Origin: Rodentolepis nana
Taxonomy: Eukaryota > Platyhelminthes > Cestoda > Cyclophyllidea > Hymenolepididae
DNA: 20,727 bases
Direction of reading: 5' to 3'
Assembly: GCA_900617975.1 (NCBI GenBank)
Contig: UZAE01000608.1
Coordinates: 1 to 20,727, forward strand
In this document: positions 9,729 through 18,208 of the stretch, one piece after another
How positions within the stretch are numbered: the first letter of the stretch is position 1
Layout: the number at the start of each line of letters is the position of its first letter
Notes under the pieces: generated by a model
What the model was told of the DNA's origin: nothing
Databases searched by the model: none
The model's input: the letters and a program-made list of their open reading frames with translations, nothing else
Program-made: the position numbers and the translations under genes

Positions 9729-10059
9729 GGGGGTGTGCGATAGGCTTACCTCCACGTGGTGCACCCTGGGCAACGTTTACTCATACGGCAAAAAAGTCTA
9801 TTATCTGGCAGTTGACTTCTGACTTCGAACTACCACGGTCCGGCTACTTATCATATTCGACCCTTTCCACAGTACTCATCTTACCTTTTTGTCTACTTTT
9901 GTGTCTGTCTGCCTCTTTTGCATCCGTGAATCGCTCTTCTGTTCCCCACCTCTCGACTTTCCTCTACTTTGATGAACCTTCCCTCTGTGAAGCCCTAAGT
10001 CAGCTAAATGGCTAATGATAGCTATCGAAACGCCTGTCATTCGAAATAAAAATAAATAA
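9729..10059 (+). mobile_element. Retroposon (SINE-like) copy D, full length reference copy
   Basis: A 331-bp copy bounded by a perfect 11-bp target-site duplication. In order: one extra G then GGGGTGTGCGATAG; the ribozyme-like domain (9730-9802); a middle with TTGACTTCTGACTTCGAACT and CATATTCGACC; pyrimidine-rich DNA with CTGTCT repeats and CCCC; the conserved CTCTGTGAAGCC; a GATAGCTATC hairpin (10017-10026); and a tail rich in AAATAAATA. The 96-residue frame at 9725-10015 spans almost the whole repeat, including the ribozyme, is not kept in other copies and is treated as chance. With no coding capacity, the element depends on a partner non-LTR element. It could be a deletion derivative of a longer non-LTR element that kept only its 5' ribozyme and 3' end. 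Confidence 0.92.
9730..9802 (+). ncRNA. Candidate HDV-like self-cleaving ribozyme, copy D
   Basis: The sequence fits the nested double pseudoknot of the HDV-like class. P1: 9730-9736 (GGGGUGU) with 9761-9767 (GCACCCU), closing on a G-U pair. P2: 9739-9747 (GAUAGGCUU) with 9794-9802 (AAGUCUAUU), nine pairs including two G-U. P3: ACC 9748-9750 with GGU 9758-9760 around L3 UCCACGU. J1/4 GGGCAA (9768-9773) can supply the G's of P1.1 to the C's of L3. P4: 9774-9778 with 9783-9787, with one U-U mismatch (CGUUU against AUACG). J4/2 begins GCAAA, with candidate catalytic C at 9789. In known members cleavage occurs just 5' of the first P1 base, here 9729/9730, one base from the duplication boundary. 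Inferred role: release of the element's 5' end from a read-through transcript. Activity is untested. Confidence 0.77.
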
Positions 10060-10070
10060 TTAAAAAATGT
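10060..10070. repeat. Right target-site duplication of retroposon copy D
   Basis: Exact 11-base partner of 9718-9728, directly after the A/T-rich tail. Confidence 0.88.
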
Positions 10071-11039
10071 TTAAACATAAAACTAATCCATACATTTACA
10101 ATTAATTGATCGAATTTACCTATTTGAATCTATTTGCACCAAAAGAAGCAGTTCTGTGGTGACAATTTCATTATTCTAATTCTTTCGATCTAATTTTATT
10201 TTGTTATTAAATTAACCCATTTTTGCATCTTGGGATATTCAAAGACTAATGCATGGTGAACAAAATGAGTCGAAAACTTTAACTAGTGAATTACGATAAA
10301 GTAAACAGCCTTAAATTTAGTGCAAGGCCTCAGAACTTTCTAATAATTTGCGTAAATGCGTTTATGACAGTCATAAATGGAAAATGAGTTGCACAGGAGG
10401 CTTTAATTGTGGGAACTTTTGAAATATTCGCTCCATTCACAAGAGCATTGTCGCTGAAGACTAAATTTCTATCATTAGCTCATTTATTCCATATTATGCT
10501 CTGAAAAGCGTATAACCTAAATATCTATAAAAAGGGATTTAAGTTATGGCCATGAAATTAGCTGCTTAAAATTTTTCCTAATAAGTAAATTTATTCTAAA
10601 GACAAAAAGTCGAAATTTATGCAGAAAGACATTTACTAAAAGTGACTTATTTCGTCTTTGGTTTTATCAAAATATCCACCTGCACCTACGGGTTACTCGA
10701 TAACTCCTAATTCCACTTAATAACTACTGTTTGACGAAGACACGTAAGTGACTAAAGGTATAGGGTGAAAAATAACTGAGAGCAAAAGTCTGTATACTCC
10801 CAAAAACTTTGATAATTACATTTTTATCTGTCATGCAAACTTTTGAAGAAATCGCTTTTCAATTTTTTTTTCATTTAATCATTGTTCGATTTTTCCTTAG
10901 TCGAAAATTGTGCTGGCAGCTTGAGCGATTTCAGTATACCTCAGGGATAAGAAAAATACTTTTATTATTGAAATATCGATTCAAGTGTAAATTTTTTGTG
11001 CGAATCAATATGATTTGCGATTTAGTGTGAACTGCAATG

Positions 11040-11064
11040 AGTTCTCGCGGTAACAACGAGAACT
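11040..11064. repeat. Perfect 8-bp stem, 9-nt loop
   Basis: AGTTCTCG (11040-11047) and CGAGAACT (11057-11064) are exact reverse complements. The GC content is high for this region and the stem starts just after a TGA. Function unknown. Confidence 0.45.
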
Positions 11065-12612
11065 TGTGCTATTGTTTTTTCCTTGGTTGGAACTTTAGCA
11101 AATTTTAAAGAAATTGCCTTACACTAACCGCTCTTTCTTTCACCGTACTTTTTAAAGATACCATTCCCAAAGTAAAAGTTTGCCATTTTAACCACGAAAA
11201 GGAACTAAACCCTCAGGACTAGAGAGTTCAACTTGTAAACAAATATTCTTCAATATTTAAAATCTCATAAGGCGTTGAAGAGGTCTCATTTCAAATTGTT
11301 GAACTTAAAAGCAAATGTAAGAAATAATTGCTGCTGTGGAGACAGCTAAGGATGAAAGCAGTGAGGCCTACCAACAATTTTGCATATTGATTAACAATAA
11401 TGCCTATAAGTGCATATAAATAGTGCTTCTTAGATCCAATTGAGGAGTTTAGAGTACCAAACCATAAACAATAAAGCTTAGTGTAGCTAAATACTCACCA
11501 AGGACAATGCCAAGTCAAGGCTAAAACGGACCCAATGTGTACGCATAGTCTACTTCTCTGTTAGTGAAATGACCACTTTGTCTCGTGGACTAAAAATCCA
11601 ATCAGATGTGAAGTGCGTGTGAAGTGTGACTCTCCATGAAGTGTAGCTTTCAATACTCTATGGGTGTGGTTTAGCATACGTCATAATATTGCAGAGCAGC
11701 CAAATTGCACACCTAATATGGAGAATGAAAGGTTCCACCCATATAAAGGCTGAAATTAGGTTGGTGAATTTAATTAGCTTCAATGTAATTGTCTCTAAGT
11801 ATCTTGAAAAATATTCACTAAAAGAATGCAAAAAGCCATTTATAGTGAAGAAGCCAATCCGTACGCGAAATTCTCACTTTTAAGGACACCATTCTCAATA
11901 ATAATCTTCCTTATTGAAATATGGACATTTTCTTGTCCTAATTGTATTTTTAGCTGTTCATTATTTTGCAATCAAATGTACTGAACAATCTGATTCACTA
12001 AGCGTTCGACTGCCAAGATTCTTCTGGGGCATAAAGGAGTTTGTAATGGCCAAAATGTTTTAAAATTTTATTTTCATGATTTTGACAAAGCCACTCCACC
12101 CCTCCAGTTTCTGAGTAAGTCCTTGTCCACAATGTTAATAGCCCATTGTTGTGGGACTATAATTTACTTGTATTTCTTTCCAGCCATAAACAGATAGGTA
12201 AAGCAAGCGAAAATTGTAGTGTTCATTAAACTCCACTAAAAATCATTACGGAGATGTAGAGAGACGCACAAGAGATTATAATCGACACTGTAAACTTGGT
12301 TTATGGGAACTATAGAGTGTATAGTGGCGTTGTTTTGAAAGAAGATTAATGCCGCTGTCAGTACTGCATTAATGTGCTAATTTCGATCTATTGCAGTACC
12401 AAGGCATAACACGGGGTAATAAATGTGCGCAGTCATTAATGTTGGCTTCTACGTCACTTTATGGCTTCAGGCAAAAAATAAATACGTAGTACTAAGATTA
12501 ATGCGGTTGTTTTGCAGTTGATAACTTAAACAGGGGATACACTCACAAATTATTCCTCAGCTTTGGCAAAACTTATATAATTTGATTCCTTGGGGAACTG
12601 TTTACTGATTAC

Positions 12613-12680
12613 CTATCTTGCACTCTGTCATTTCTTGCCTTCCAAGATAGCCGATACCGTGTCGAATTTGAGACAGTATC
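12613..12680. repeat. Two consecutive stem-loops
   Basis: CTATCTTG (12613-12620) pairs exactly with CAAGATAG (12643-12650). Two bases on, GATAC-TGTC (12653-12663, with a bulged CG) pairs with GACAGTATC (12672-12680). Two neighbouring hairpins in 68 nt could form a small structured RNA or simply be chance. No promoter or known family is recognised. Confidence 0.4.
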
Positions 12681-15425
12681 AAATTGCACTAAACTAAAAA
12701 ATGTGGGAATATTAATATCTTAAACAATTTCAGGAAATCATTTTTTAGAGCTCATCATTCGATTGAGAAACTTGCTGTTATTTATTTATTATTCAATTGG
12801 TCGTTTCCCAAATGCTTTAGAAAGTGAATCAAAACAAGATTAATTAAGAAAAGATAAGTCACCTACTTTATAACTCTTCTCTATACCCCTCTTTTTCTTT
12901 CAAATACCTTTTTTCTTCAGTAAGTTATGTGAGTGCTATCACTTCGCTATCGTCATGTTCGCCAAATTTATTTATTGAAAATCGATACAGCCAGTGACCA
13001 CTGCGTACAAAACCCGTGATTCATATTGTGTAAACCGAGATATGACGAGTTTAGCTGTACTTAATGATGAACAACTTAGTGGATCTAGTAATTAACTCAA
13101 AAACACTGCTCGAAACTATATTGATGTTTCCGTGCTTATGTGTGTGACCGACAGATAATTGATAGGAATTTGATTTATTCGACAAAAAATCGAAAATACG
13201 ACTTAAGAATATATAAGAAGTAGACAGAGCAAAATATTAAAATTTGACGTTAATCAAAAACTTTTATTTGACTAGATTACTTACTTTCTTTCGTTCGAAT
13301 TATAAATATTACCCCATTAGGTAGCATTTGACGTTGATAAATTTATAATGAAATTCGAGTCGATTTAATTCTGATTACCAAATTGAATATGCTTTTATTC
13401 GTAACAGTTGTAAGAGGAAGCAATTTTCATTACTTTAATGAAATTTAATCTTAACAAAAGTTCTAATTTTCAATTTTGGTGAAAGGCAAAATAGGCAAAG
13501 TGAAGTGGAATGAGGTCACGCAAGAAGAACGGAATGAAATTTAGAGTTGAAATGAACTTAAAATTTCCACTTTCTATCTGAATCGGATGATGGTTGAATA
13601 GAAGCCACACATTTCATCATGTGAACTCGTATTTTTAACTTAAAAGTTTCTTAAGGCAAAATTATGGATGATTACAGAGTGCAAAAACTGATGTAGACTA
13701 TTCACAGTCAAGATACAAATAAAATCGATAGGGTTAACTATATCGATTAAAACAAAGTGCATTTGTAGGTACTCTCATGATTAAAATTGACCATTTTCCG
13801 ACGTAAAATACCCAAGTGCTAGATTTCTCATGATGGTGAACAAGCGAAATTACCAAAAGGTTGGGGTCGACAGGTCAAATAGCAGTTTGTGAAGTAGTCA
13901 GTTTTCAAAAGTCTCAACTTATTTAAGTTCTGAAAAACCTTGAGCTGTCTGTTTTCTCATAAGAGGTATAACTAAAATTCGAATGGTTCAAAGCTCAATC
14001 TCCATGATTCGATTCCAGCACTATTGGCAACAATCTCAAAGATGAAGAGATTATCGAACTAGACACAAGATTGGAAACCCAATAATTTTTTGGAAGGGGA
14101 TTAAAAACCATTAAATTTACCTAGAGGAGGCAATATATTCATTTCAGTTTCCCAAAAATTTACCCCAAATTAAAATTAATTTCGCAGTTAAAGTAGAACA
14201 TTGTTTTCCAACACCTTCAATGATTTGTCCCATTGAGCTTAACCTGAACTTCATTTCTAAAGTTGGATTTTACTTTCAGCTTTTAATATTGATAAGAAAT
14301 TGCATAAATTTTATGATGCCCGAAATGTGTTTATGGCCTTAAGGGAGCTTCTAAACGTGATAAAATGCTATATCGTAAGCCTACGCGAGGAAGATATTAC
14401 CTATTAATGAGATACACACAATGACAAGAAATAAACCTCTAATCCTAATTTAGTTAAGCTCTCAAATTGGCTTCATTAACTGGACGCAGTGCAAATTTAT
14501 GCTTCCTTTCTCAACAGTGATCCCACAACAAAGTAGATTGTTAATATGCTTTCCGGATTATATTTTTTATCATCTCAAACAGCTTTGGAACTGATAATTA
14601 CGCCCGAATGCAATTATTCCCTCCCCCACCTTGGAGATCAAAATTGCATCTAATTGTTACCCAGAAATCCCCAACTGTGCAAGTAATAAAGTCAATTACC
14701 ATAACAGAGATTTTATAAATCGAACCCATTCCAAATAATTCGTAATTGAAATTCAGAAGTTACACGCTTCCATATTTCAAAACTCTCTATTTGTCAAATT
14801 TTTGGCTTTAGGTATGCTTTGGGTAATCAATTTAATTTAAAAAATGAATTTCAAATGTTGTTTTAACTAGAGCACTTACATGAGTGCAACTTTTGATGGT
14901 AATTAAGTCCATTGACCAATTTTGCTCTAGTTTTTAATCGCCTAAAAGTCAATCTTGCTATTTTTAGTAATTTAAAATAATTGGAGTGAAGTCGGGGATT
15001 GAAAGTGATTTGACATTTACTGCATTCCGAAATGGAACTACAAGTTTAAAATAAGTACAGGATTTACTCAGCTGGAACGATTAAAGTTAATCTGTAAATA
15101 AATTGCCAGTTTTTTAATGCTTAAACAGACATATACTTTGTCTCTTTCCTGTCATTTTTCCCTAAGAAAATGTTGACTGAACACTTCAGCCCAAATGTGA
15201 AAGTATTCAACCAATAAGAACAATTCTGACCAATAGTTGCAGGATTCAGCAAGGAACGTCAAGCATAGAAGTATTAAGATTAATAAGGGTGTAAAATGTT
15301 AAAGAGATGAAGAAAGAGAAGGTGGCAAAAAGAGAATGATAAAAATGCGGTAGCTACGGGGAGGTCGGGGAAAAGAGATGGCAATAGGCAGGACGGAGGT
15401 AGATTTTCAGCTCGATGTTTATAGG

Positions 15426-15636
15426 TGCAGACAGTTAACTTCAAACTATCATGACCCAACGTTGTGTCATATTCAACCACTTCCATTGTACTCACCTTAC
15501 CTTACTGTGCATCACCTTTCTGTTCTCCACCTCAACTTTTTGTGAGTTTGATGTTCCTCCCCACTGTGAAGACTGAAGTCAACTAAAGGGCTAATGATAA
15601 CTATCATAAAGCCTACCATTCGACATACATAAATAC
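15426..15636 (+). mobile_element. Retroposon copy E, 5'-truncated with internal deletion
   Basis: Family similarity starts near CAGTTAACTTCAAACTA, so the ribozyme domain is absent. It continues through GTCATATTCAACCACTTCC, TACTCACCTTACC and GTTCCTCC to the 3' hairpin GATAACTATC (15596-15605) and a tail ACATACATAAATA. About 35 bases of the pyrimidine-rich middle are missing between CTTACCTTACTGTG and CATCACC. The frame at 15280-15495 on the minus strand overlaps its left part and is not a gene. No target-site duplication is evident. Confidence 0.83.
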
Positions 15637-15861
15637 ATTCTTATTAGTCATAACAAGCATCGGTATCTCTTTCAAATGATTAATTTGTGTTCGTTTTGCA
15701 TAAATCGAGCCCATTAAGTACCATAAATTGACCTGTAGCAATGCTCGATCGATTAGACTTGTCCCTTTTCTAAATCAGAATTGGAACTAACAGGTGTCGT
15801 ATTTTAATTTTAACAGTTTATTGATAGATGAAGCTGGCTAATCTCAAGAGACTTTTGTTGA

Positions 15862-15881
15862 AATATTCCCAAGGGAATATT
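15862..15881. repeat. 20-bp near-palindrome (9-bp arms, AA centre)
   Basis: AATATTCCC and GGGAATATT flank AA. The arms are perfect and the centre too short for an RNA hairpin loop, so a dimeric DNA-binding site or chance is more plausible. Confidence 0.45.
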
Positions 15882-16664
15882 GAATCATTTATTTTCATAT
15901 CAAGACAATATACCCGTTTTGGTAAAATTAACAAATTTGATATCATCAATGATACTGTAATTGTGACGTATTTATTTATAACTTTTAACTTTAAGATGAT
16001 GTCGATTCTAGAATGTGTAATTCGATAATCGAAAACCACAAGAGTTTCACAATTGCATTGCCACAAACAAGTAATGTGGTAGTATCAACTAAAACATCTT
16101 CCCTAAAAGGAAAACCAGATCGTTATCTATGAAGTTGTTTAATTGTGATTTGAATTTTTAAGATGAATCACTTTTCATTTGGGGATAGAAGCTAATTGTT
16201 TGAGTAAAGTGTCAATTAACTGAATTTAATCAAGATAAATAACCACCTTTGTAGGTATTAAAAAACCCCTTAACCAATTTGCAATATAAAATACTTTGAT
16301 ATACACCATTATAATTACTCATTTTACCCATTTATAGCCTTTAACTCACTCTAGTTACTGCATAATTAATAATTTAATAAAATTCTTATGGTGAAGCTTG
16401 GCATGCTTTAATTGGAAAGGAGGAATATGCGTTTTACCCTAAAGCAACCTTAAAAACACATTTTAAACTCTGCATTTGCCAATGGGATTGATTACTCCAA
16501 ATTTAGAGATATGCATTGATGGGTATTGAATACGGGGTCTCTGATAAAGCAGAAAGGTCTTTTTTAAAGCTGTTTTACTTGCATTAACTAAATGAGCACG
16601 TGTTAACATGATTTGTGTGGGCTGGAATCACGCTAAAACCAGGACAAATCCAGAATGTAAAACA

Positions 16665-16688
16665 CAATTGCAGACTTTTCTGCAATTG
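16665..16688. repeat. Perfect 10-bp stem with 4-nt loop
   Basis: CAATTGCAGA (16665-16674) and TCTGCAATTG (16679-16688) are exact reverse complements around CTTT. On the minus strand the loop reads AAAG. No T-run follows closely on either strand. Function unknown. Confidence 0.5.
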
Positions 16689-16781
16689 CCATATGATTAT
16701 ATAATTAGTTAAAAATAAAGTAAGTATTTTGTTGAATTTATCAAGATATATTCTAAAATTGAACAAATTTCGAAAAATATA

Positions 16782-16937
16782 TCTGTCTGTCTCTTTTACA
16801 TCTTTGAAGCACTCTTCTGTCTCCCCCCCCCCTCTCGAGTTCTTTTCACTTTGATATTTCTTCTCCTCTGTGAGGCCTGAAGTCACCTAAAGGGCTAATG
16901 AAACTACCGAAATGCCTGCCATTTGATATAAATAAAT
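16782..16937 (+). mobile_element. Retroposon copy F, 5'-truncated, tail-to-tail with copy G
   Basis: Similarity begins at TCTGTCTGTCTCTTTTACATC, about the middle of the element, and runs to the 3' end CTGCCATTTGATATAAATAAAT. The internal C tract has grown to ten C's (16823-16832). The 3' hairpin is lost (GAAACTACC in place of GATAACTATC). Its tail abuts the 3' part of copy G, which is in the opposite orientation. The 100-residue minus-strand frame at 16584-16886 begins in this copy and is not a gene. Confidence 0.85.
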
Positions 16938-17227
16938 GATAGTTATTATTAGCTCTTTAGCTGACTTCGGGCTTCACAGAGAGGAGAAGGAGGAGCATCA
17001 AAGTGAGAAAAATTCGAGAAGGGGAACAGAAAAGTGATTCAAGGGTGTAAAAGAGATAGACAGGCACAAAGGCAGAGAAAAGGTAAGGGGAAGTGGTGGA
17101 ATATGGCATACAGTGGATTAATGGTAGTTTGAAGTCAGAAATCAACTGCCCATTGATAGACTTTCATGCCGTATGAGTATACGTTGCCCAGGGTGCACCA
17201 CGTGGAGGTAAGTCTATCGCACACCCC
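16938..17227 (-). mobile_element. Retroposon copy G, complete 5' end, tail missing
   Basis: Read on the minus strand from GGGG at 17227 to about 16938, where the sequence joins the tail of copy F at GATAGTTATT. The last 27 or so bases of the element (the segment with CAAAACGCCTGCC and the tail) are absent. The two copies differ at many positions, so they are not a fresh inverted duplication. The family's pyrimidine-rich middle is present, with fewer C's. The 5' end carries the best-paired ribozyme domain of the window. The frame at 16957-17145 lies within it and is a chance frame. Confidence 0.88.
17155..17227 (-). ncRNA. Candidate HDV-like self-cleaving ribozyme, copy G
   Basis: All helices pair. 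P1: complement of 17221-17227 (GGGGUGU) with complement of 17190-17196 (GCACCCU). P2: GAUAGACUU (17210-17218) with AAGUCUAUC (17155-17163), nine Watson-Crick pairs. P3: ACC with GGU around L3 UCCACGU (17197-17209). GGGCAA at 17184-17189. P4: CGUAU with AUACG around ACUC (17170-17183). J4/2 is GCAUGA, with the candidate catalytic C at 17168. Relative to copy D, two P2 pairs change from G-U to A-U and to G-C while pairing is kept, the sort of change selection on structure leaves. J4/2 differs from the GCAAA seen in B, C and D, which may weaken activity. The first P1 base coincides with the family 5' end. Confidence 0.77.
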
Positions 17228-18002
17228 ATATTTGCTTAAGTAGAACTTTCCAAAAGTGATTGATCAATAATTGAAACTAATTATTTAGTCAATAAGCTTG
17301 TGGCTACCTAAGCAAGATTCTCTCCTCGAAACAGTGGGCAAATCAAAACCAGTAACGGACTTCTCCAGGAAAAAGCAGCTATCAATCTGGTCAAAACTTG
17401 CTTGTCTTATTTGATGCCCTGGTATCCATTTGAATGGCATTATTGTTCACCGTGTTTAAATGCTCTCCTAAGAAGGGCAGCTACAATTCCTTCCCTTTTA
17501 TTGAGTAATAAATAAATGCATAAAATAGGTATTAACCTAACACACTACACAAGTGGAAATAAGCATTTGGGATACGCAATTAGGGGGATTTTATTTAATG
17601 TTTATTACCAGTAGGTTTACGACGTGCACAGGCTTATTCTCTCCATTTACGTTGGTTACTTAAGATCTAATCTAACGTTGAGTGCCTCTATCAATAGTTT
17701 GGCATTAACATATTCATGTGCTATTCATCTCTATGGGAGCGCGATTCATAAAATAGCATCGAATTGTCGATTTCTTTGTCAACTCTTACACACATGCTTT
17801 ATTTATATATTTTTTATTCATAGCAGGCAAAATTGCATCATCTCACCTTATGAATCTAGCTGAACACAGTAGGAATGGCGAGGCAGTCAAATATGATTTT
17901 TTGGAAGGTGACTGCATAGGAGAAGAAATTCACATAAAGAGAGAAAGTAATTTAGAAGACCTAACAAGAATTACTATTGTACGCCTTCCATGTCTTTGAA
18001 TG
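17228..18002. other. AT-rich DNA between copies G and H
   Basis: No gene is supported. A 79-residue plus-strand frame at 17624-17863 is rich in hydrophobic and cysteine residues by composition and shows no recognisable domain or splice context. Confidence 0.5.
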
Positions 18003-18208
18003 TATTTATTTATTTATTTATATCAAATGGCAGGGGTTTTGATAGGCTTCGGGCTTCACAGAGGGGAATGAACATCAAAGTGAAAAAATTCGAGAAGGGC
18101 GTGAGAATAGAAGAGCGTTTCAAAGATGTAAAAGAGACAGACACAAAAGTTGATGAAAGGTGAGGTGAGTACTGTGAAAGCGGTTGAATATGGCATAAAA
18201 TGGGGTCT
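18003..18208 (-). mobile_element. Retroposon copy H, 5'-truncated with 3' deletion
   Basis: Minus-strand copy opening at a long TTTATTTATTTATTTATA tail, the longest in the window. TTTTGATAG is joined directly to GCTTCGGGCTTCACAG, so about 25 bases holding most of the 3' hairpin are deleted. Similarity holds through AAAGATGTAAAAGAGACAGAC and GTGAGTACTGTG to TGGGGTC at about 18208, with a possible decayed extension to 18235. The ribozyme domain is absent. Confidence 0.85.

Larger units (their letters stand above)
10071..15425. other. Long AT-rich stretch without recognisable genes
   Basis: About 5.4 kb without a supportable gene. The frames at 10809-11030 (73 residues) and 11689-11883 (64 residues) are short and compositionally biased. 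Visible structure: stem-loops at 11040-11064 and 12613-12680; a pyrimidine-rich tract ending TTTTTTCTTCAG at about 12907-12919 that resembles a splice acceptor, with no open exon after it; and a purine-rich strip at about 15291-15410 that may be a very old antisense fragment of the retroposon middle (it shares GGGTGTAAAA and AGAGAAGGTG-like words with copy G), not firm enough to annotate as a copy. Confidence 0.55.
15637..16781. other. AT-rich DNA between copies E and F
   Basis: Nothing gene-like beyond two overlapping opposite-strand chance frames at 15818-16066. Two very regular inverted repeats, 15862-15881 and 16665-16688, are listed separately. Confidence 0.55.

Noticed and set aside
9751..9758. 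CACGTG E-box in the retroposon as a bHLH site
   Set aside because: The word lies exactly in L3/P3 of the ribozyme fold, which accounts for its conservation; no independent evidence for a regulatory role.
9739..9810. tRNA-derived SINE head
   Set aside because: No tRNA cloverleaf fits the 5' part, and box A and box B words are too weak; the double-pseudoknot fold explains the same bases far better.
9725..10015. A 96-residue reading frame over copy D
   Set aside because: It lies almost wholly inside the non-coding retroposon, includes the ribozyme domain, and the matching frame is broken in the other copies.
10011..10036. Hammerhead ribozyme core at the 3' end (CTAATGA ... GAAAC in copy D)
   Set aside because: The invariant G of CUGAUGA is A in the copies that keep this word, GAAAC occurs only in copy D, and flanking helices of the right topology are missing; a simple hairpin explains the conservation.
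12880..12919. Strong pyrimidine tract and AG resembling a splice acceptor
   Set aside because: The sequence after it has no open exon with a plausible donor; kept only as a remark.
13984..14030. Box B-like GATTCGATTCC suggesting a tRNA gene
   Set aside because: Flanking bases do not form a T stem and no box A or acceptor stem is found upstream.
16782..17227. Twin-primed single insertion producing the F/G inversion
   Set aside because: Twin priming leaves the tail at an outer end; here it is at the junction and the two arms have diverged strongly.
17624..17863. A 79-residue hydrophobic reading frame
   Set aside because: No recognisable motif, no splice context and a length expected by chance in AT-rich DNA.
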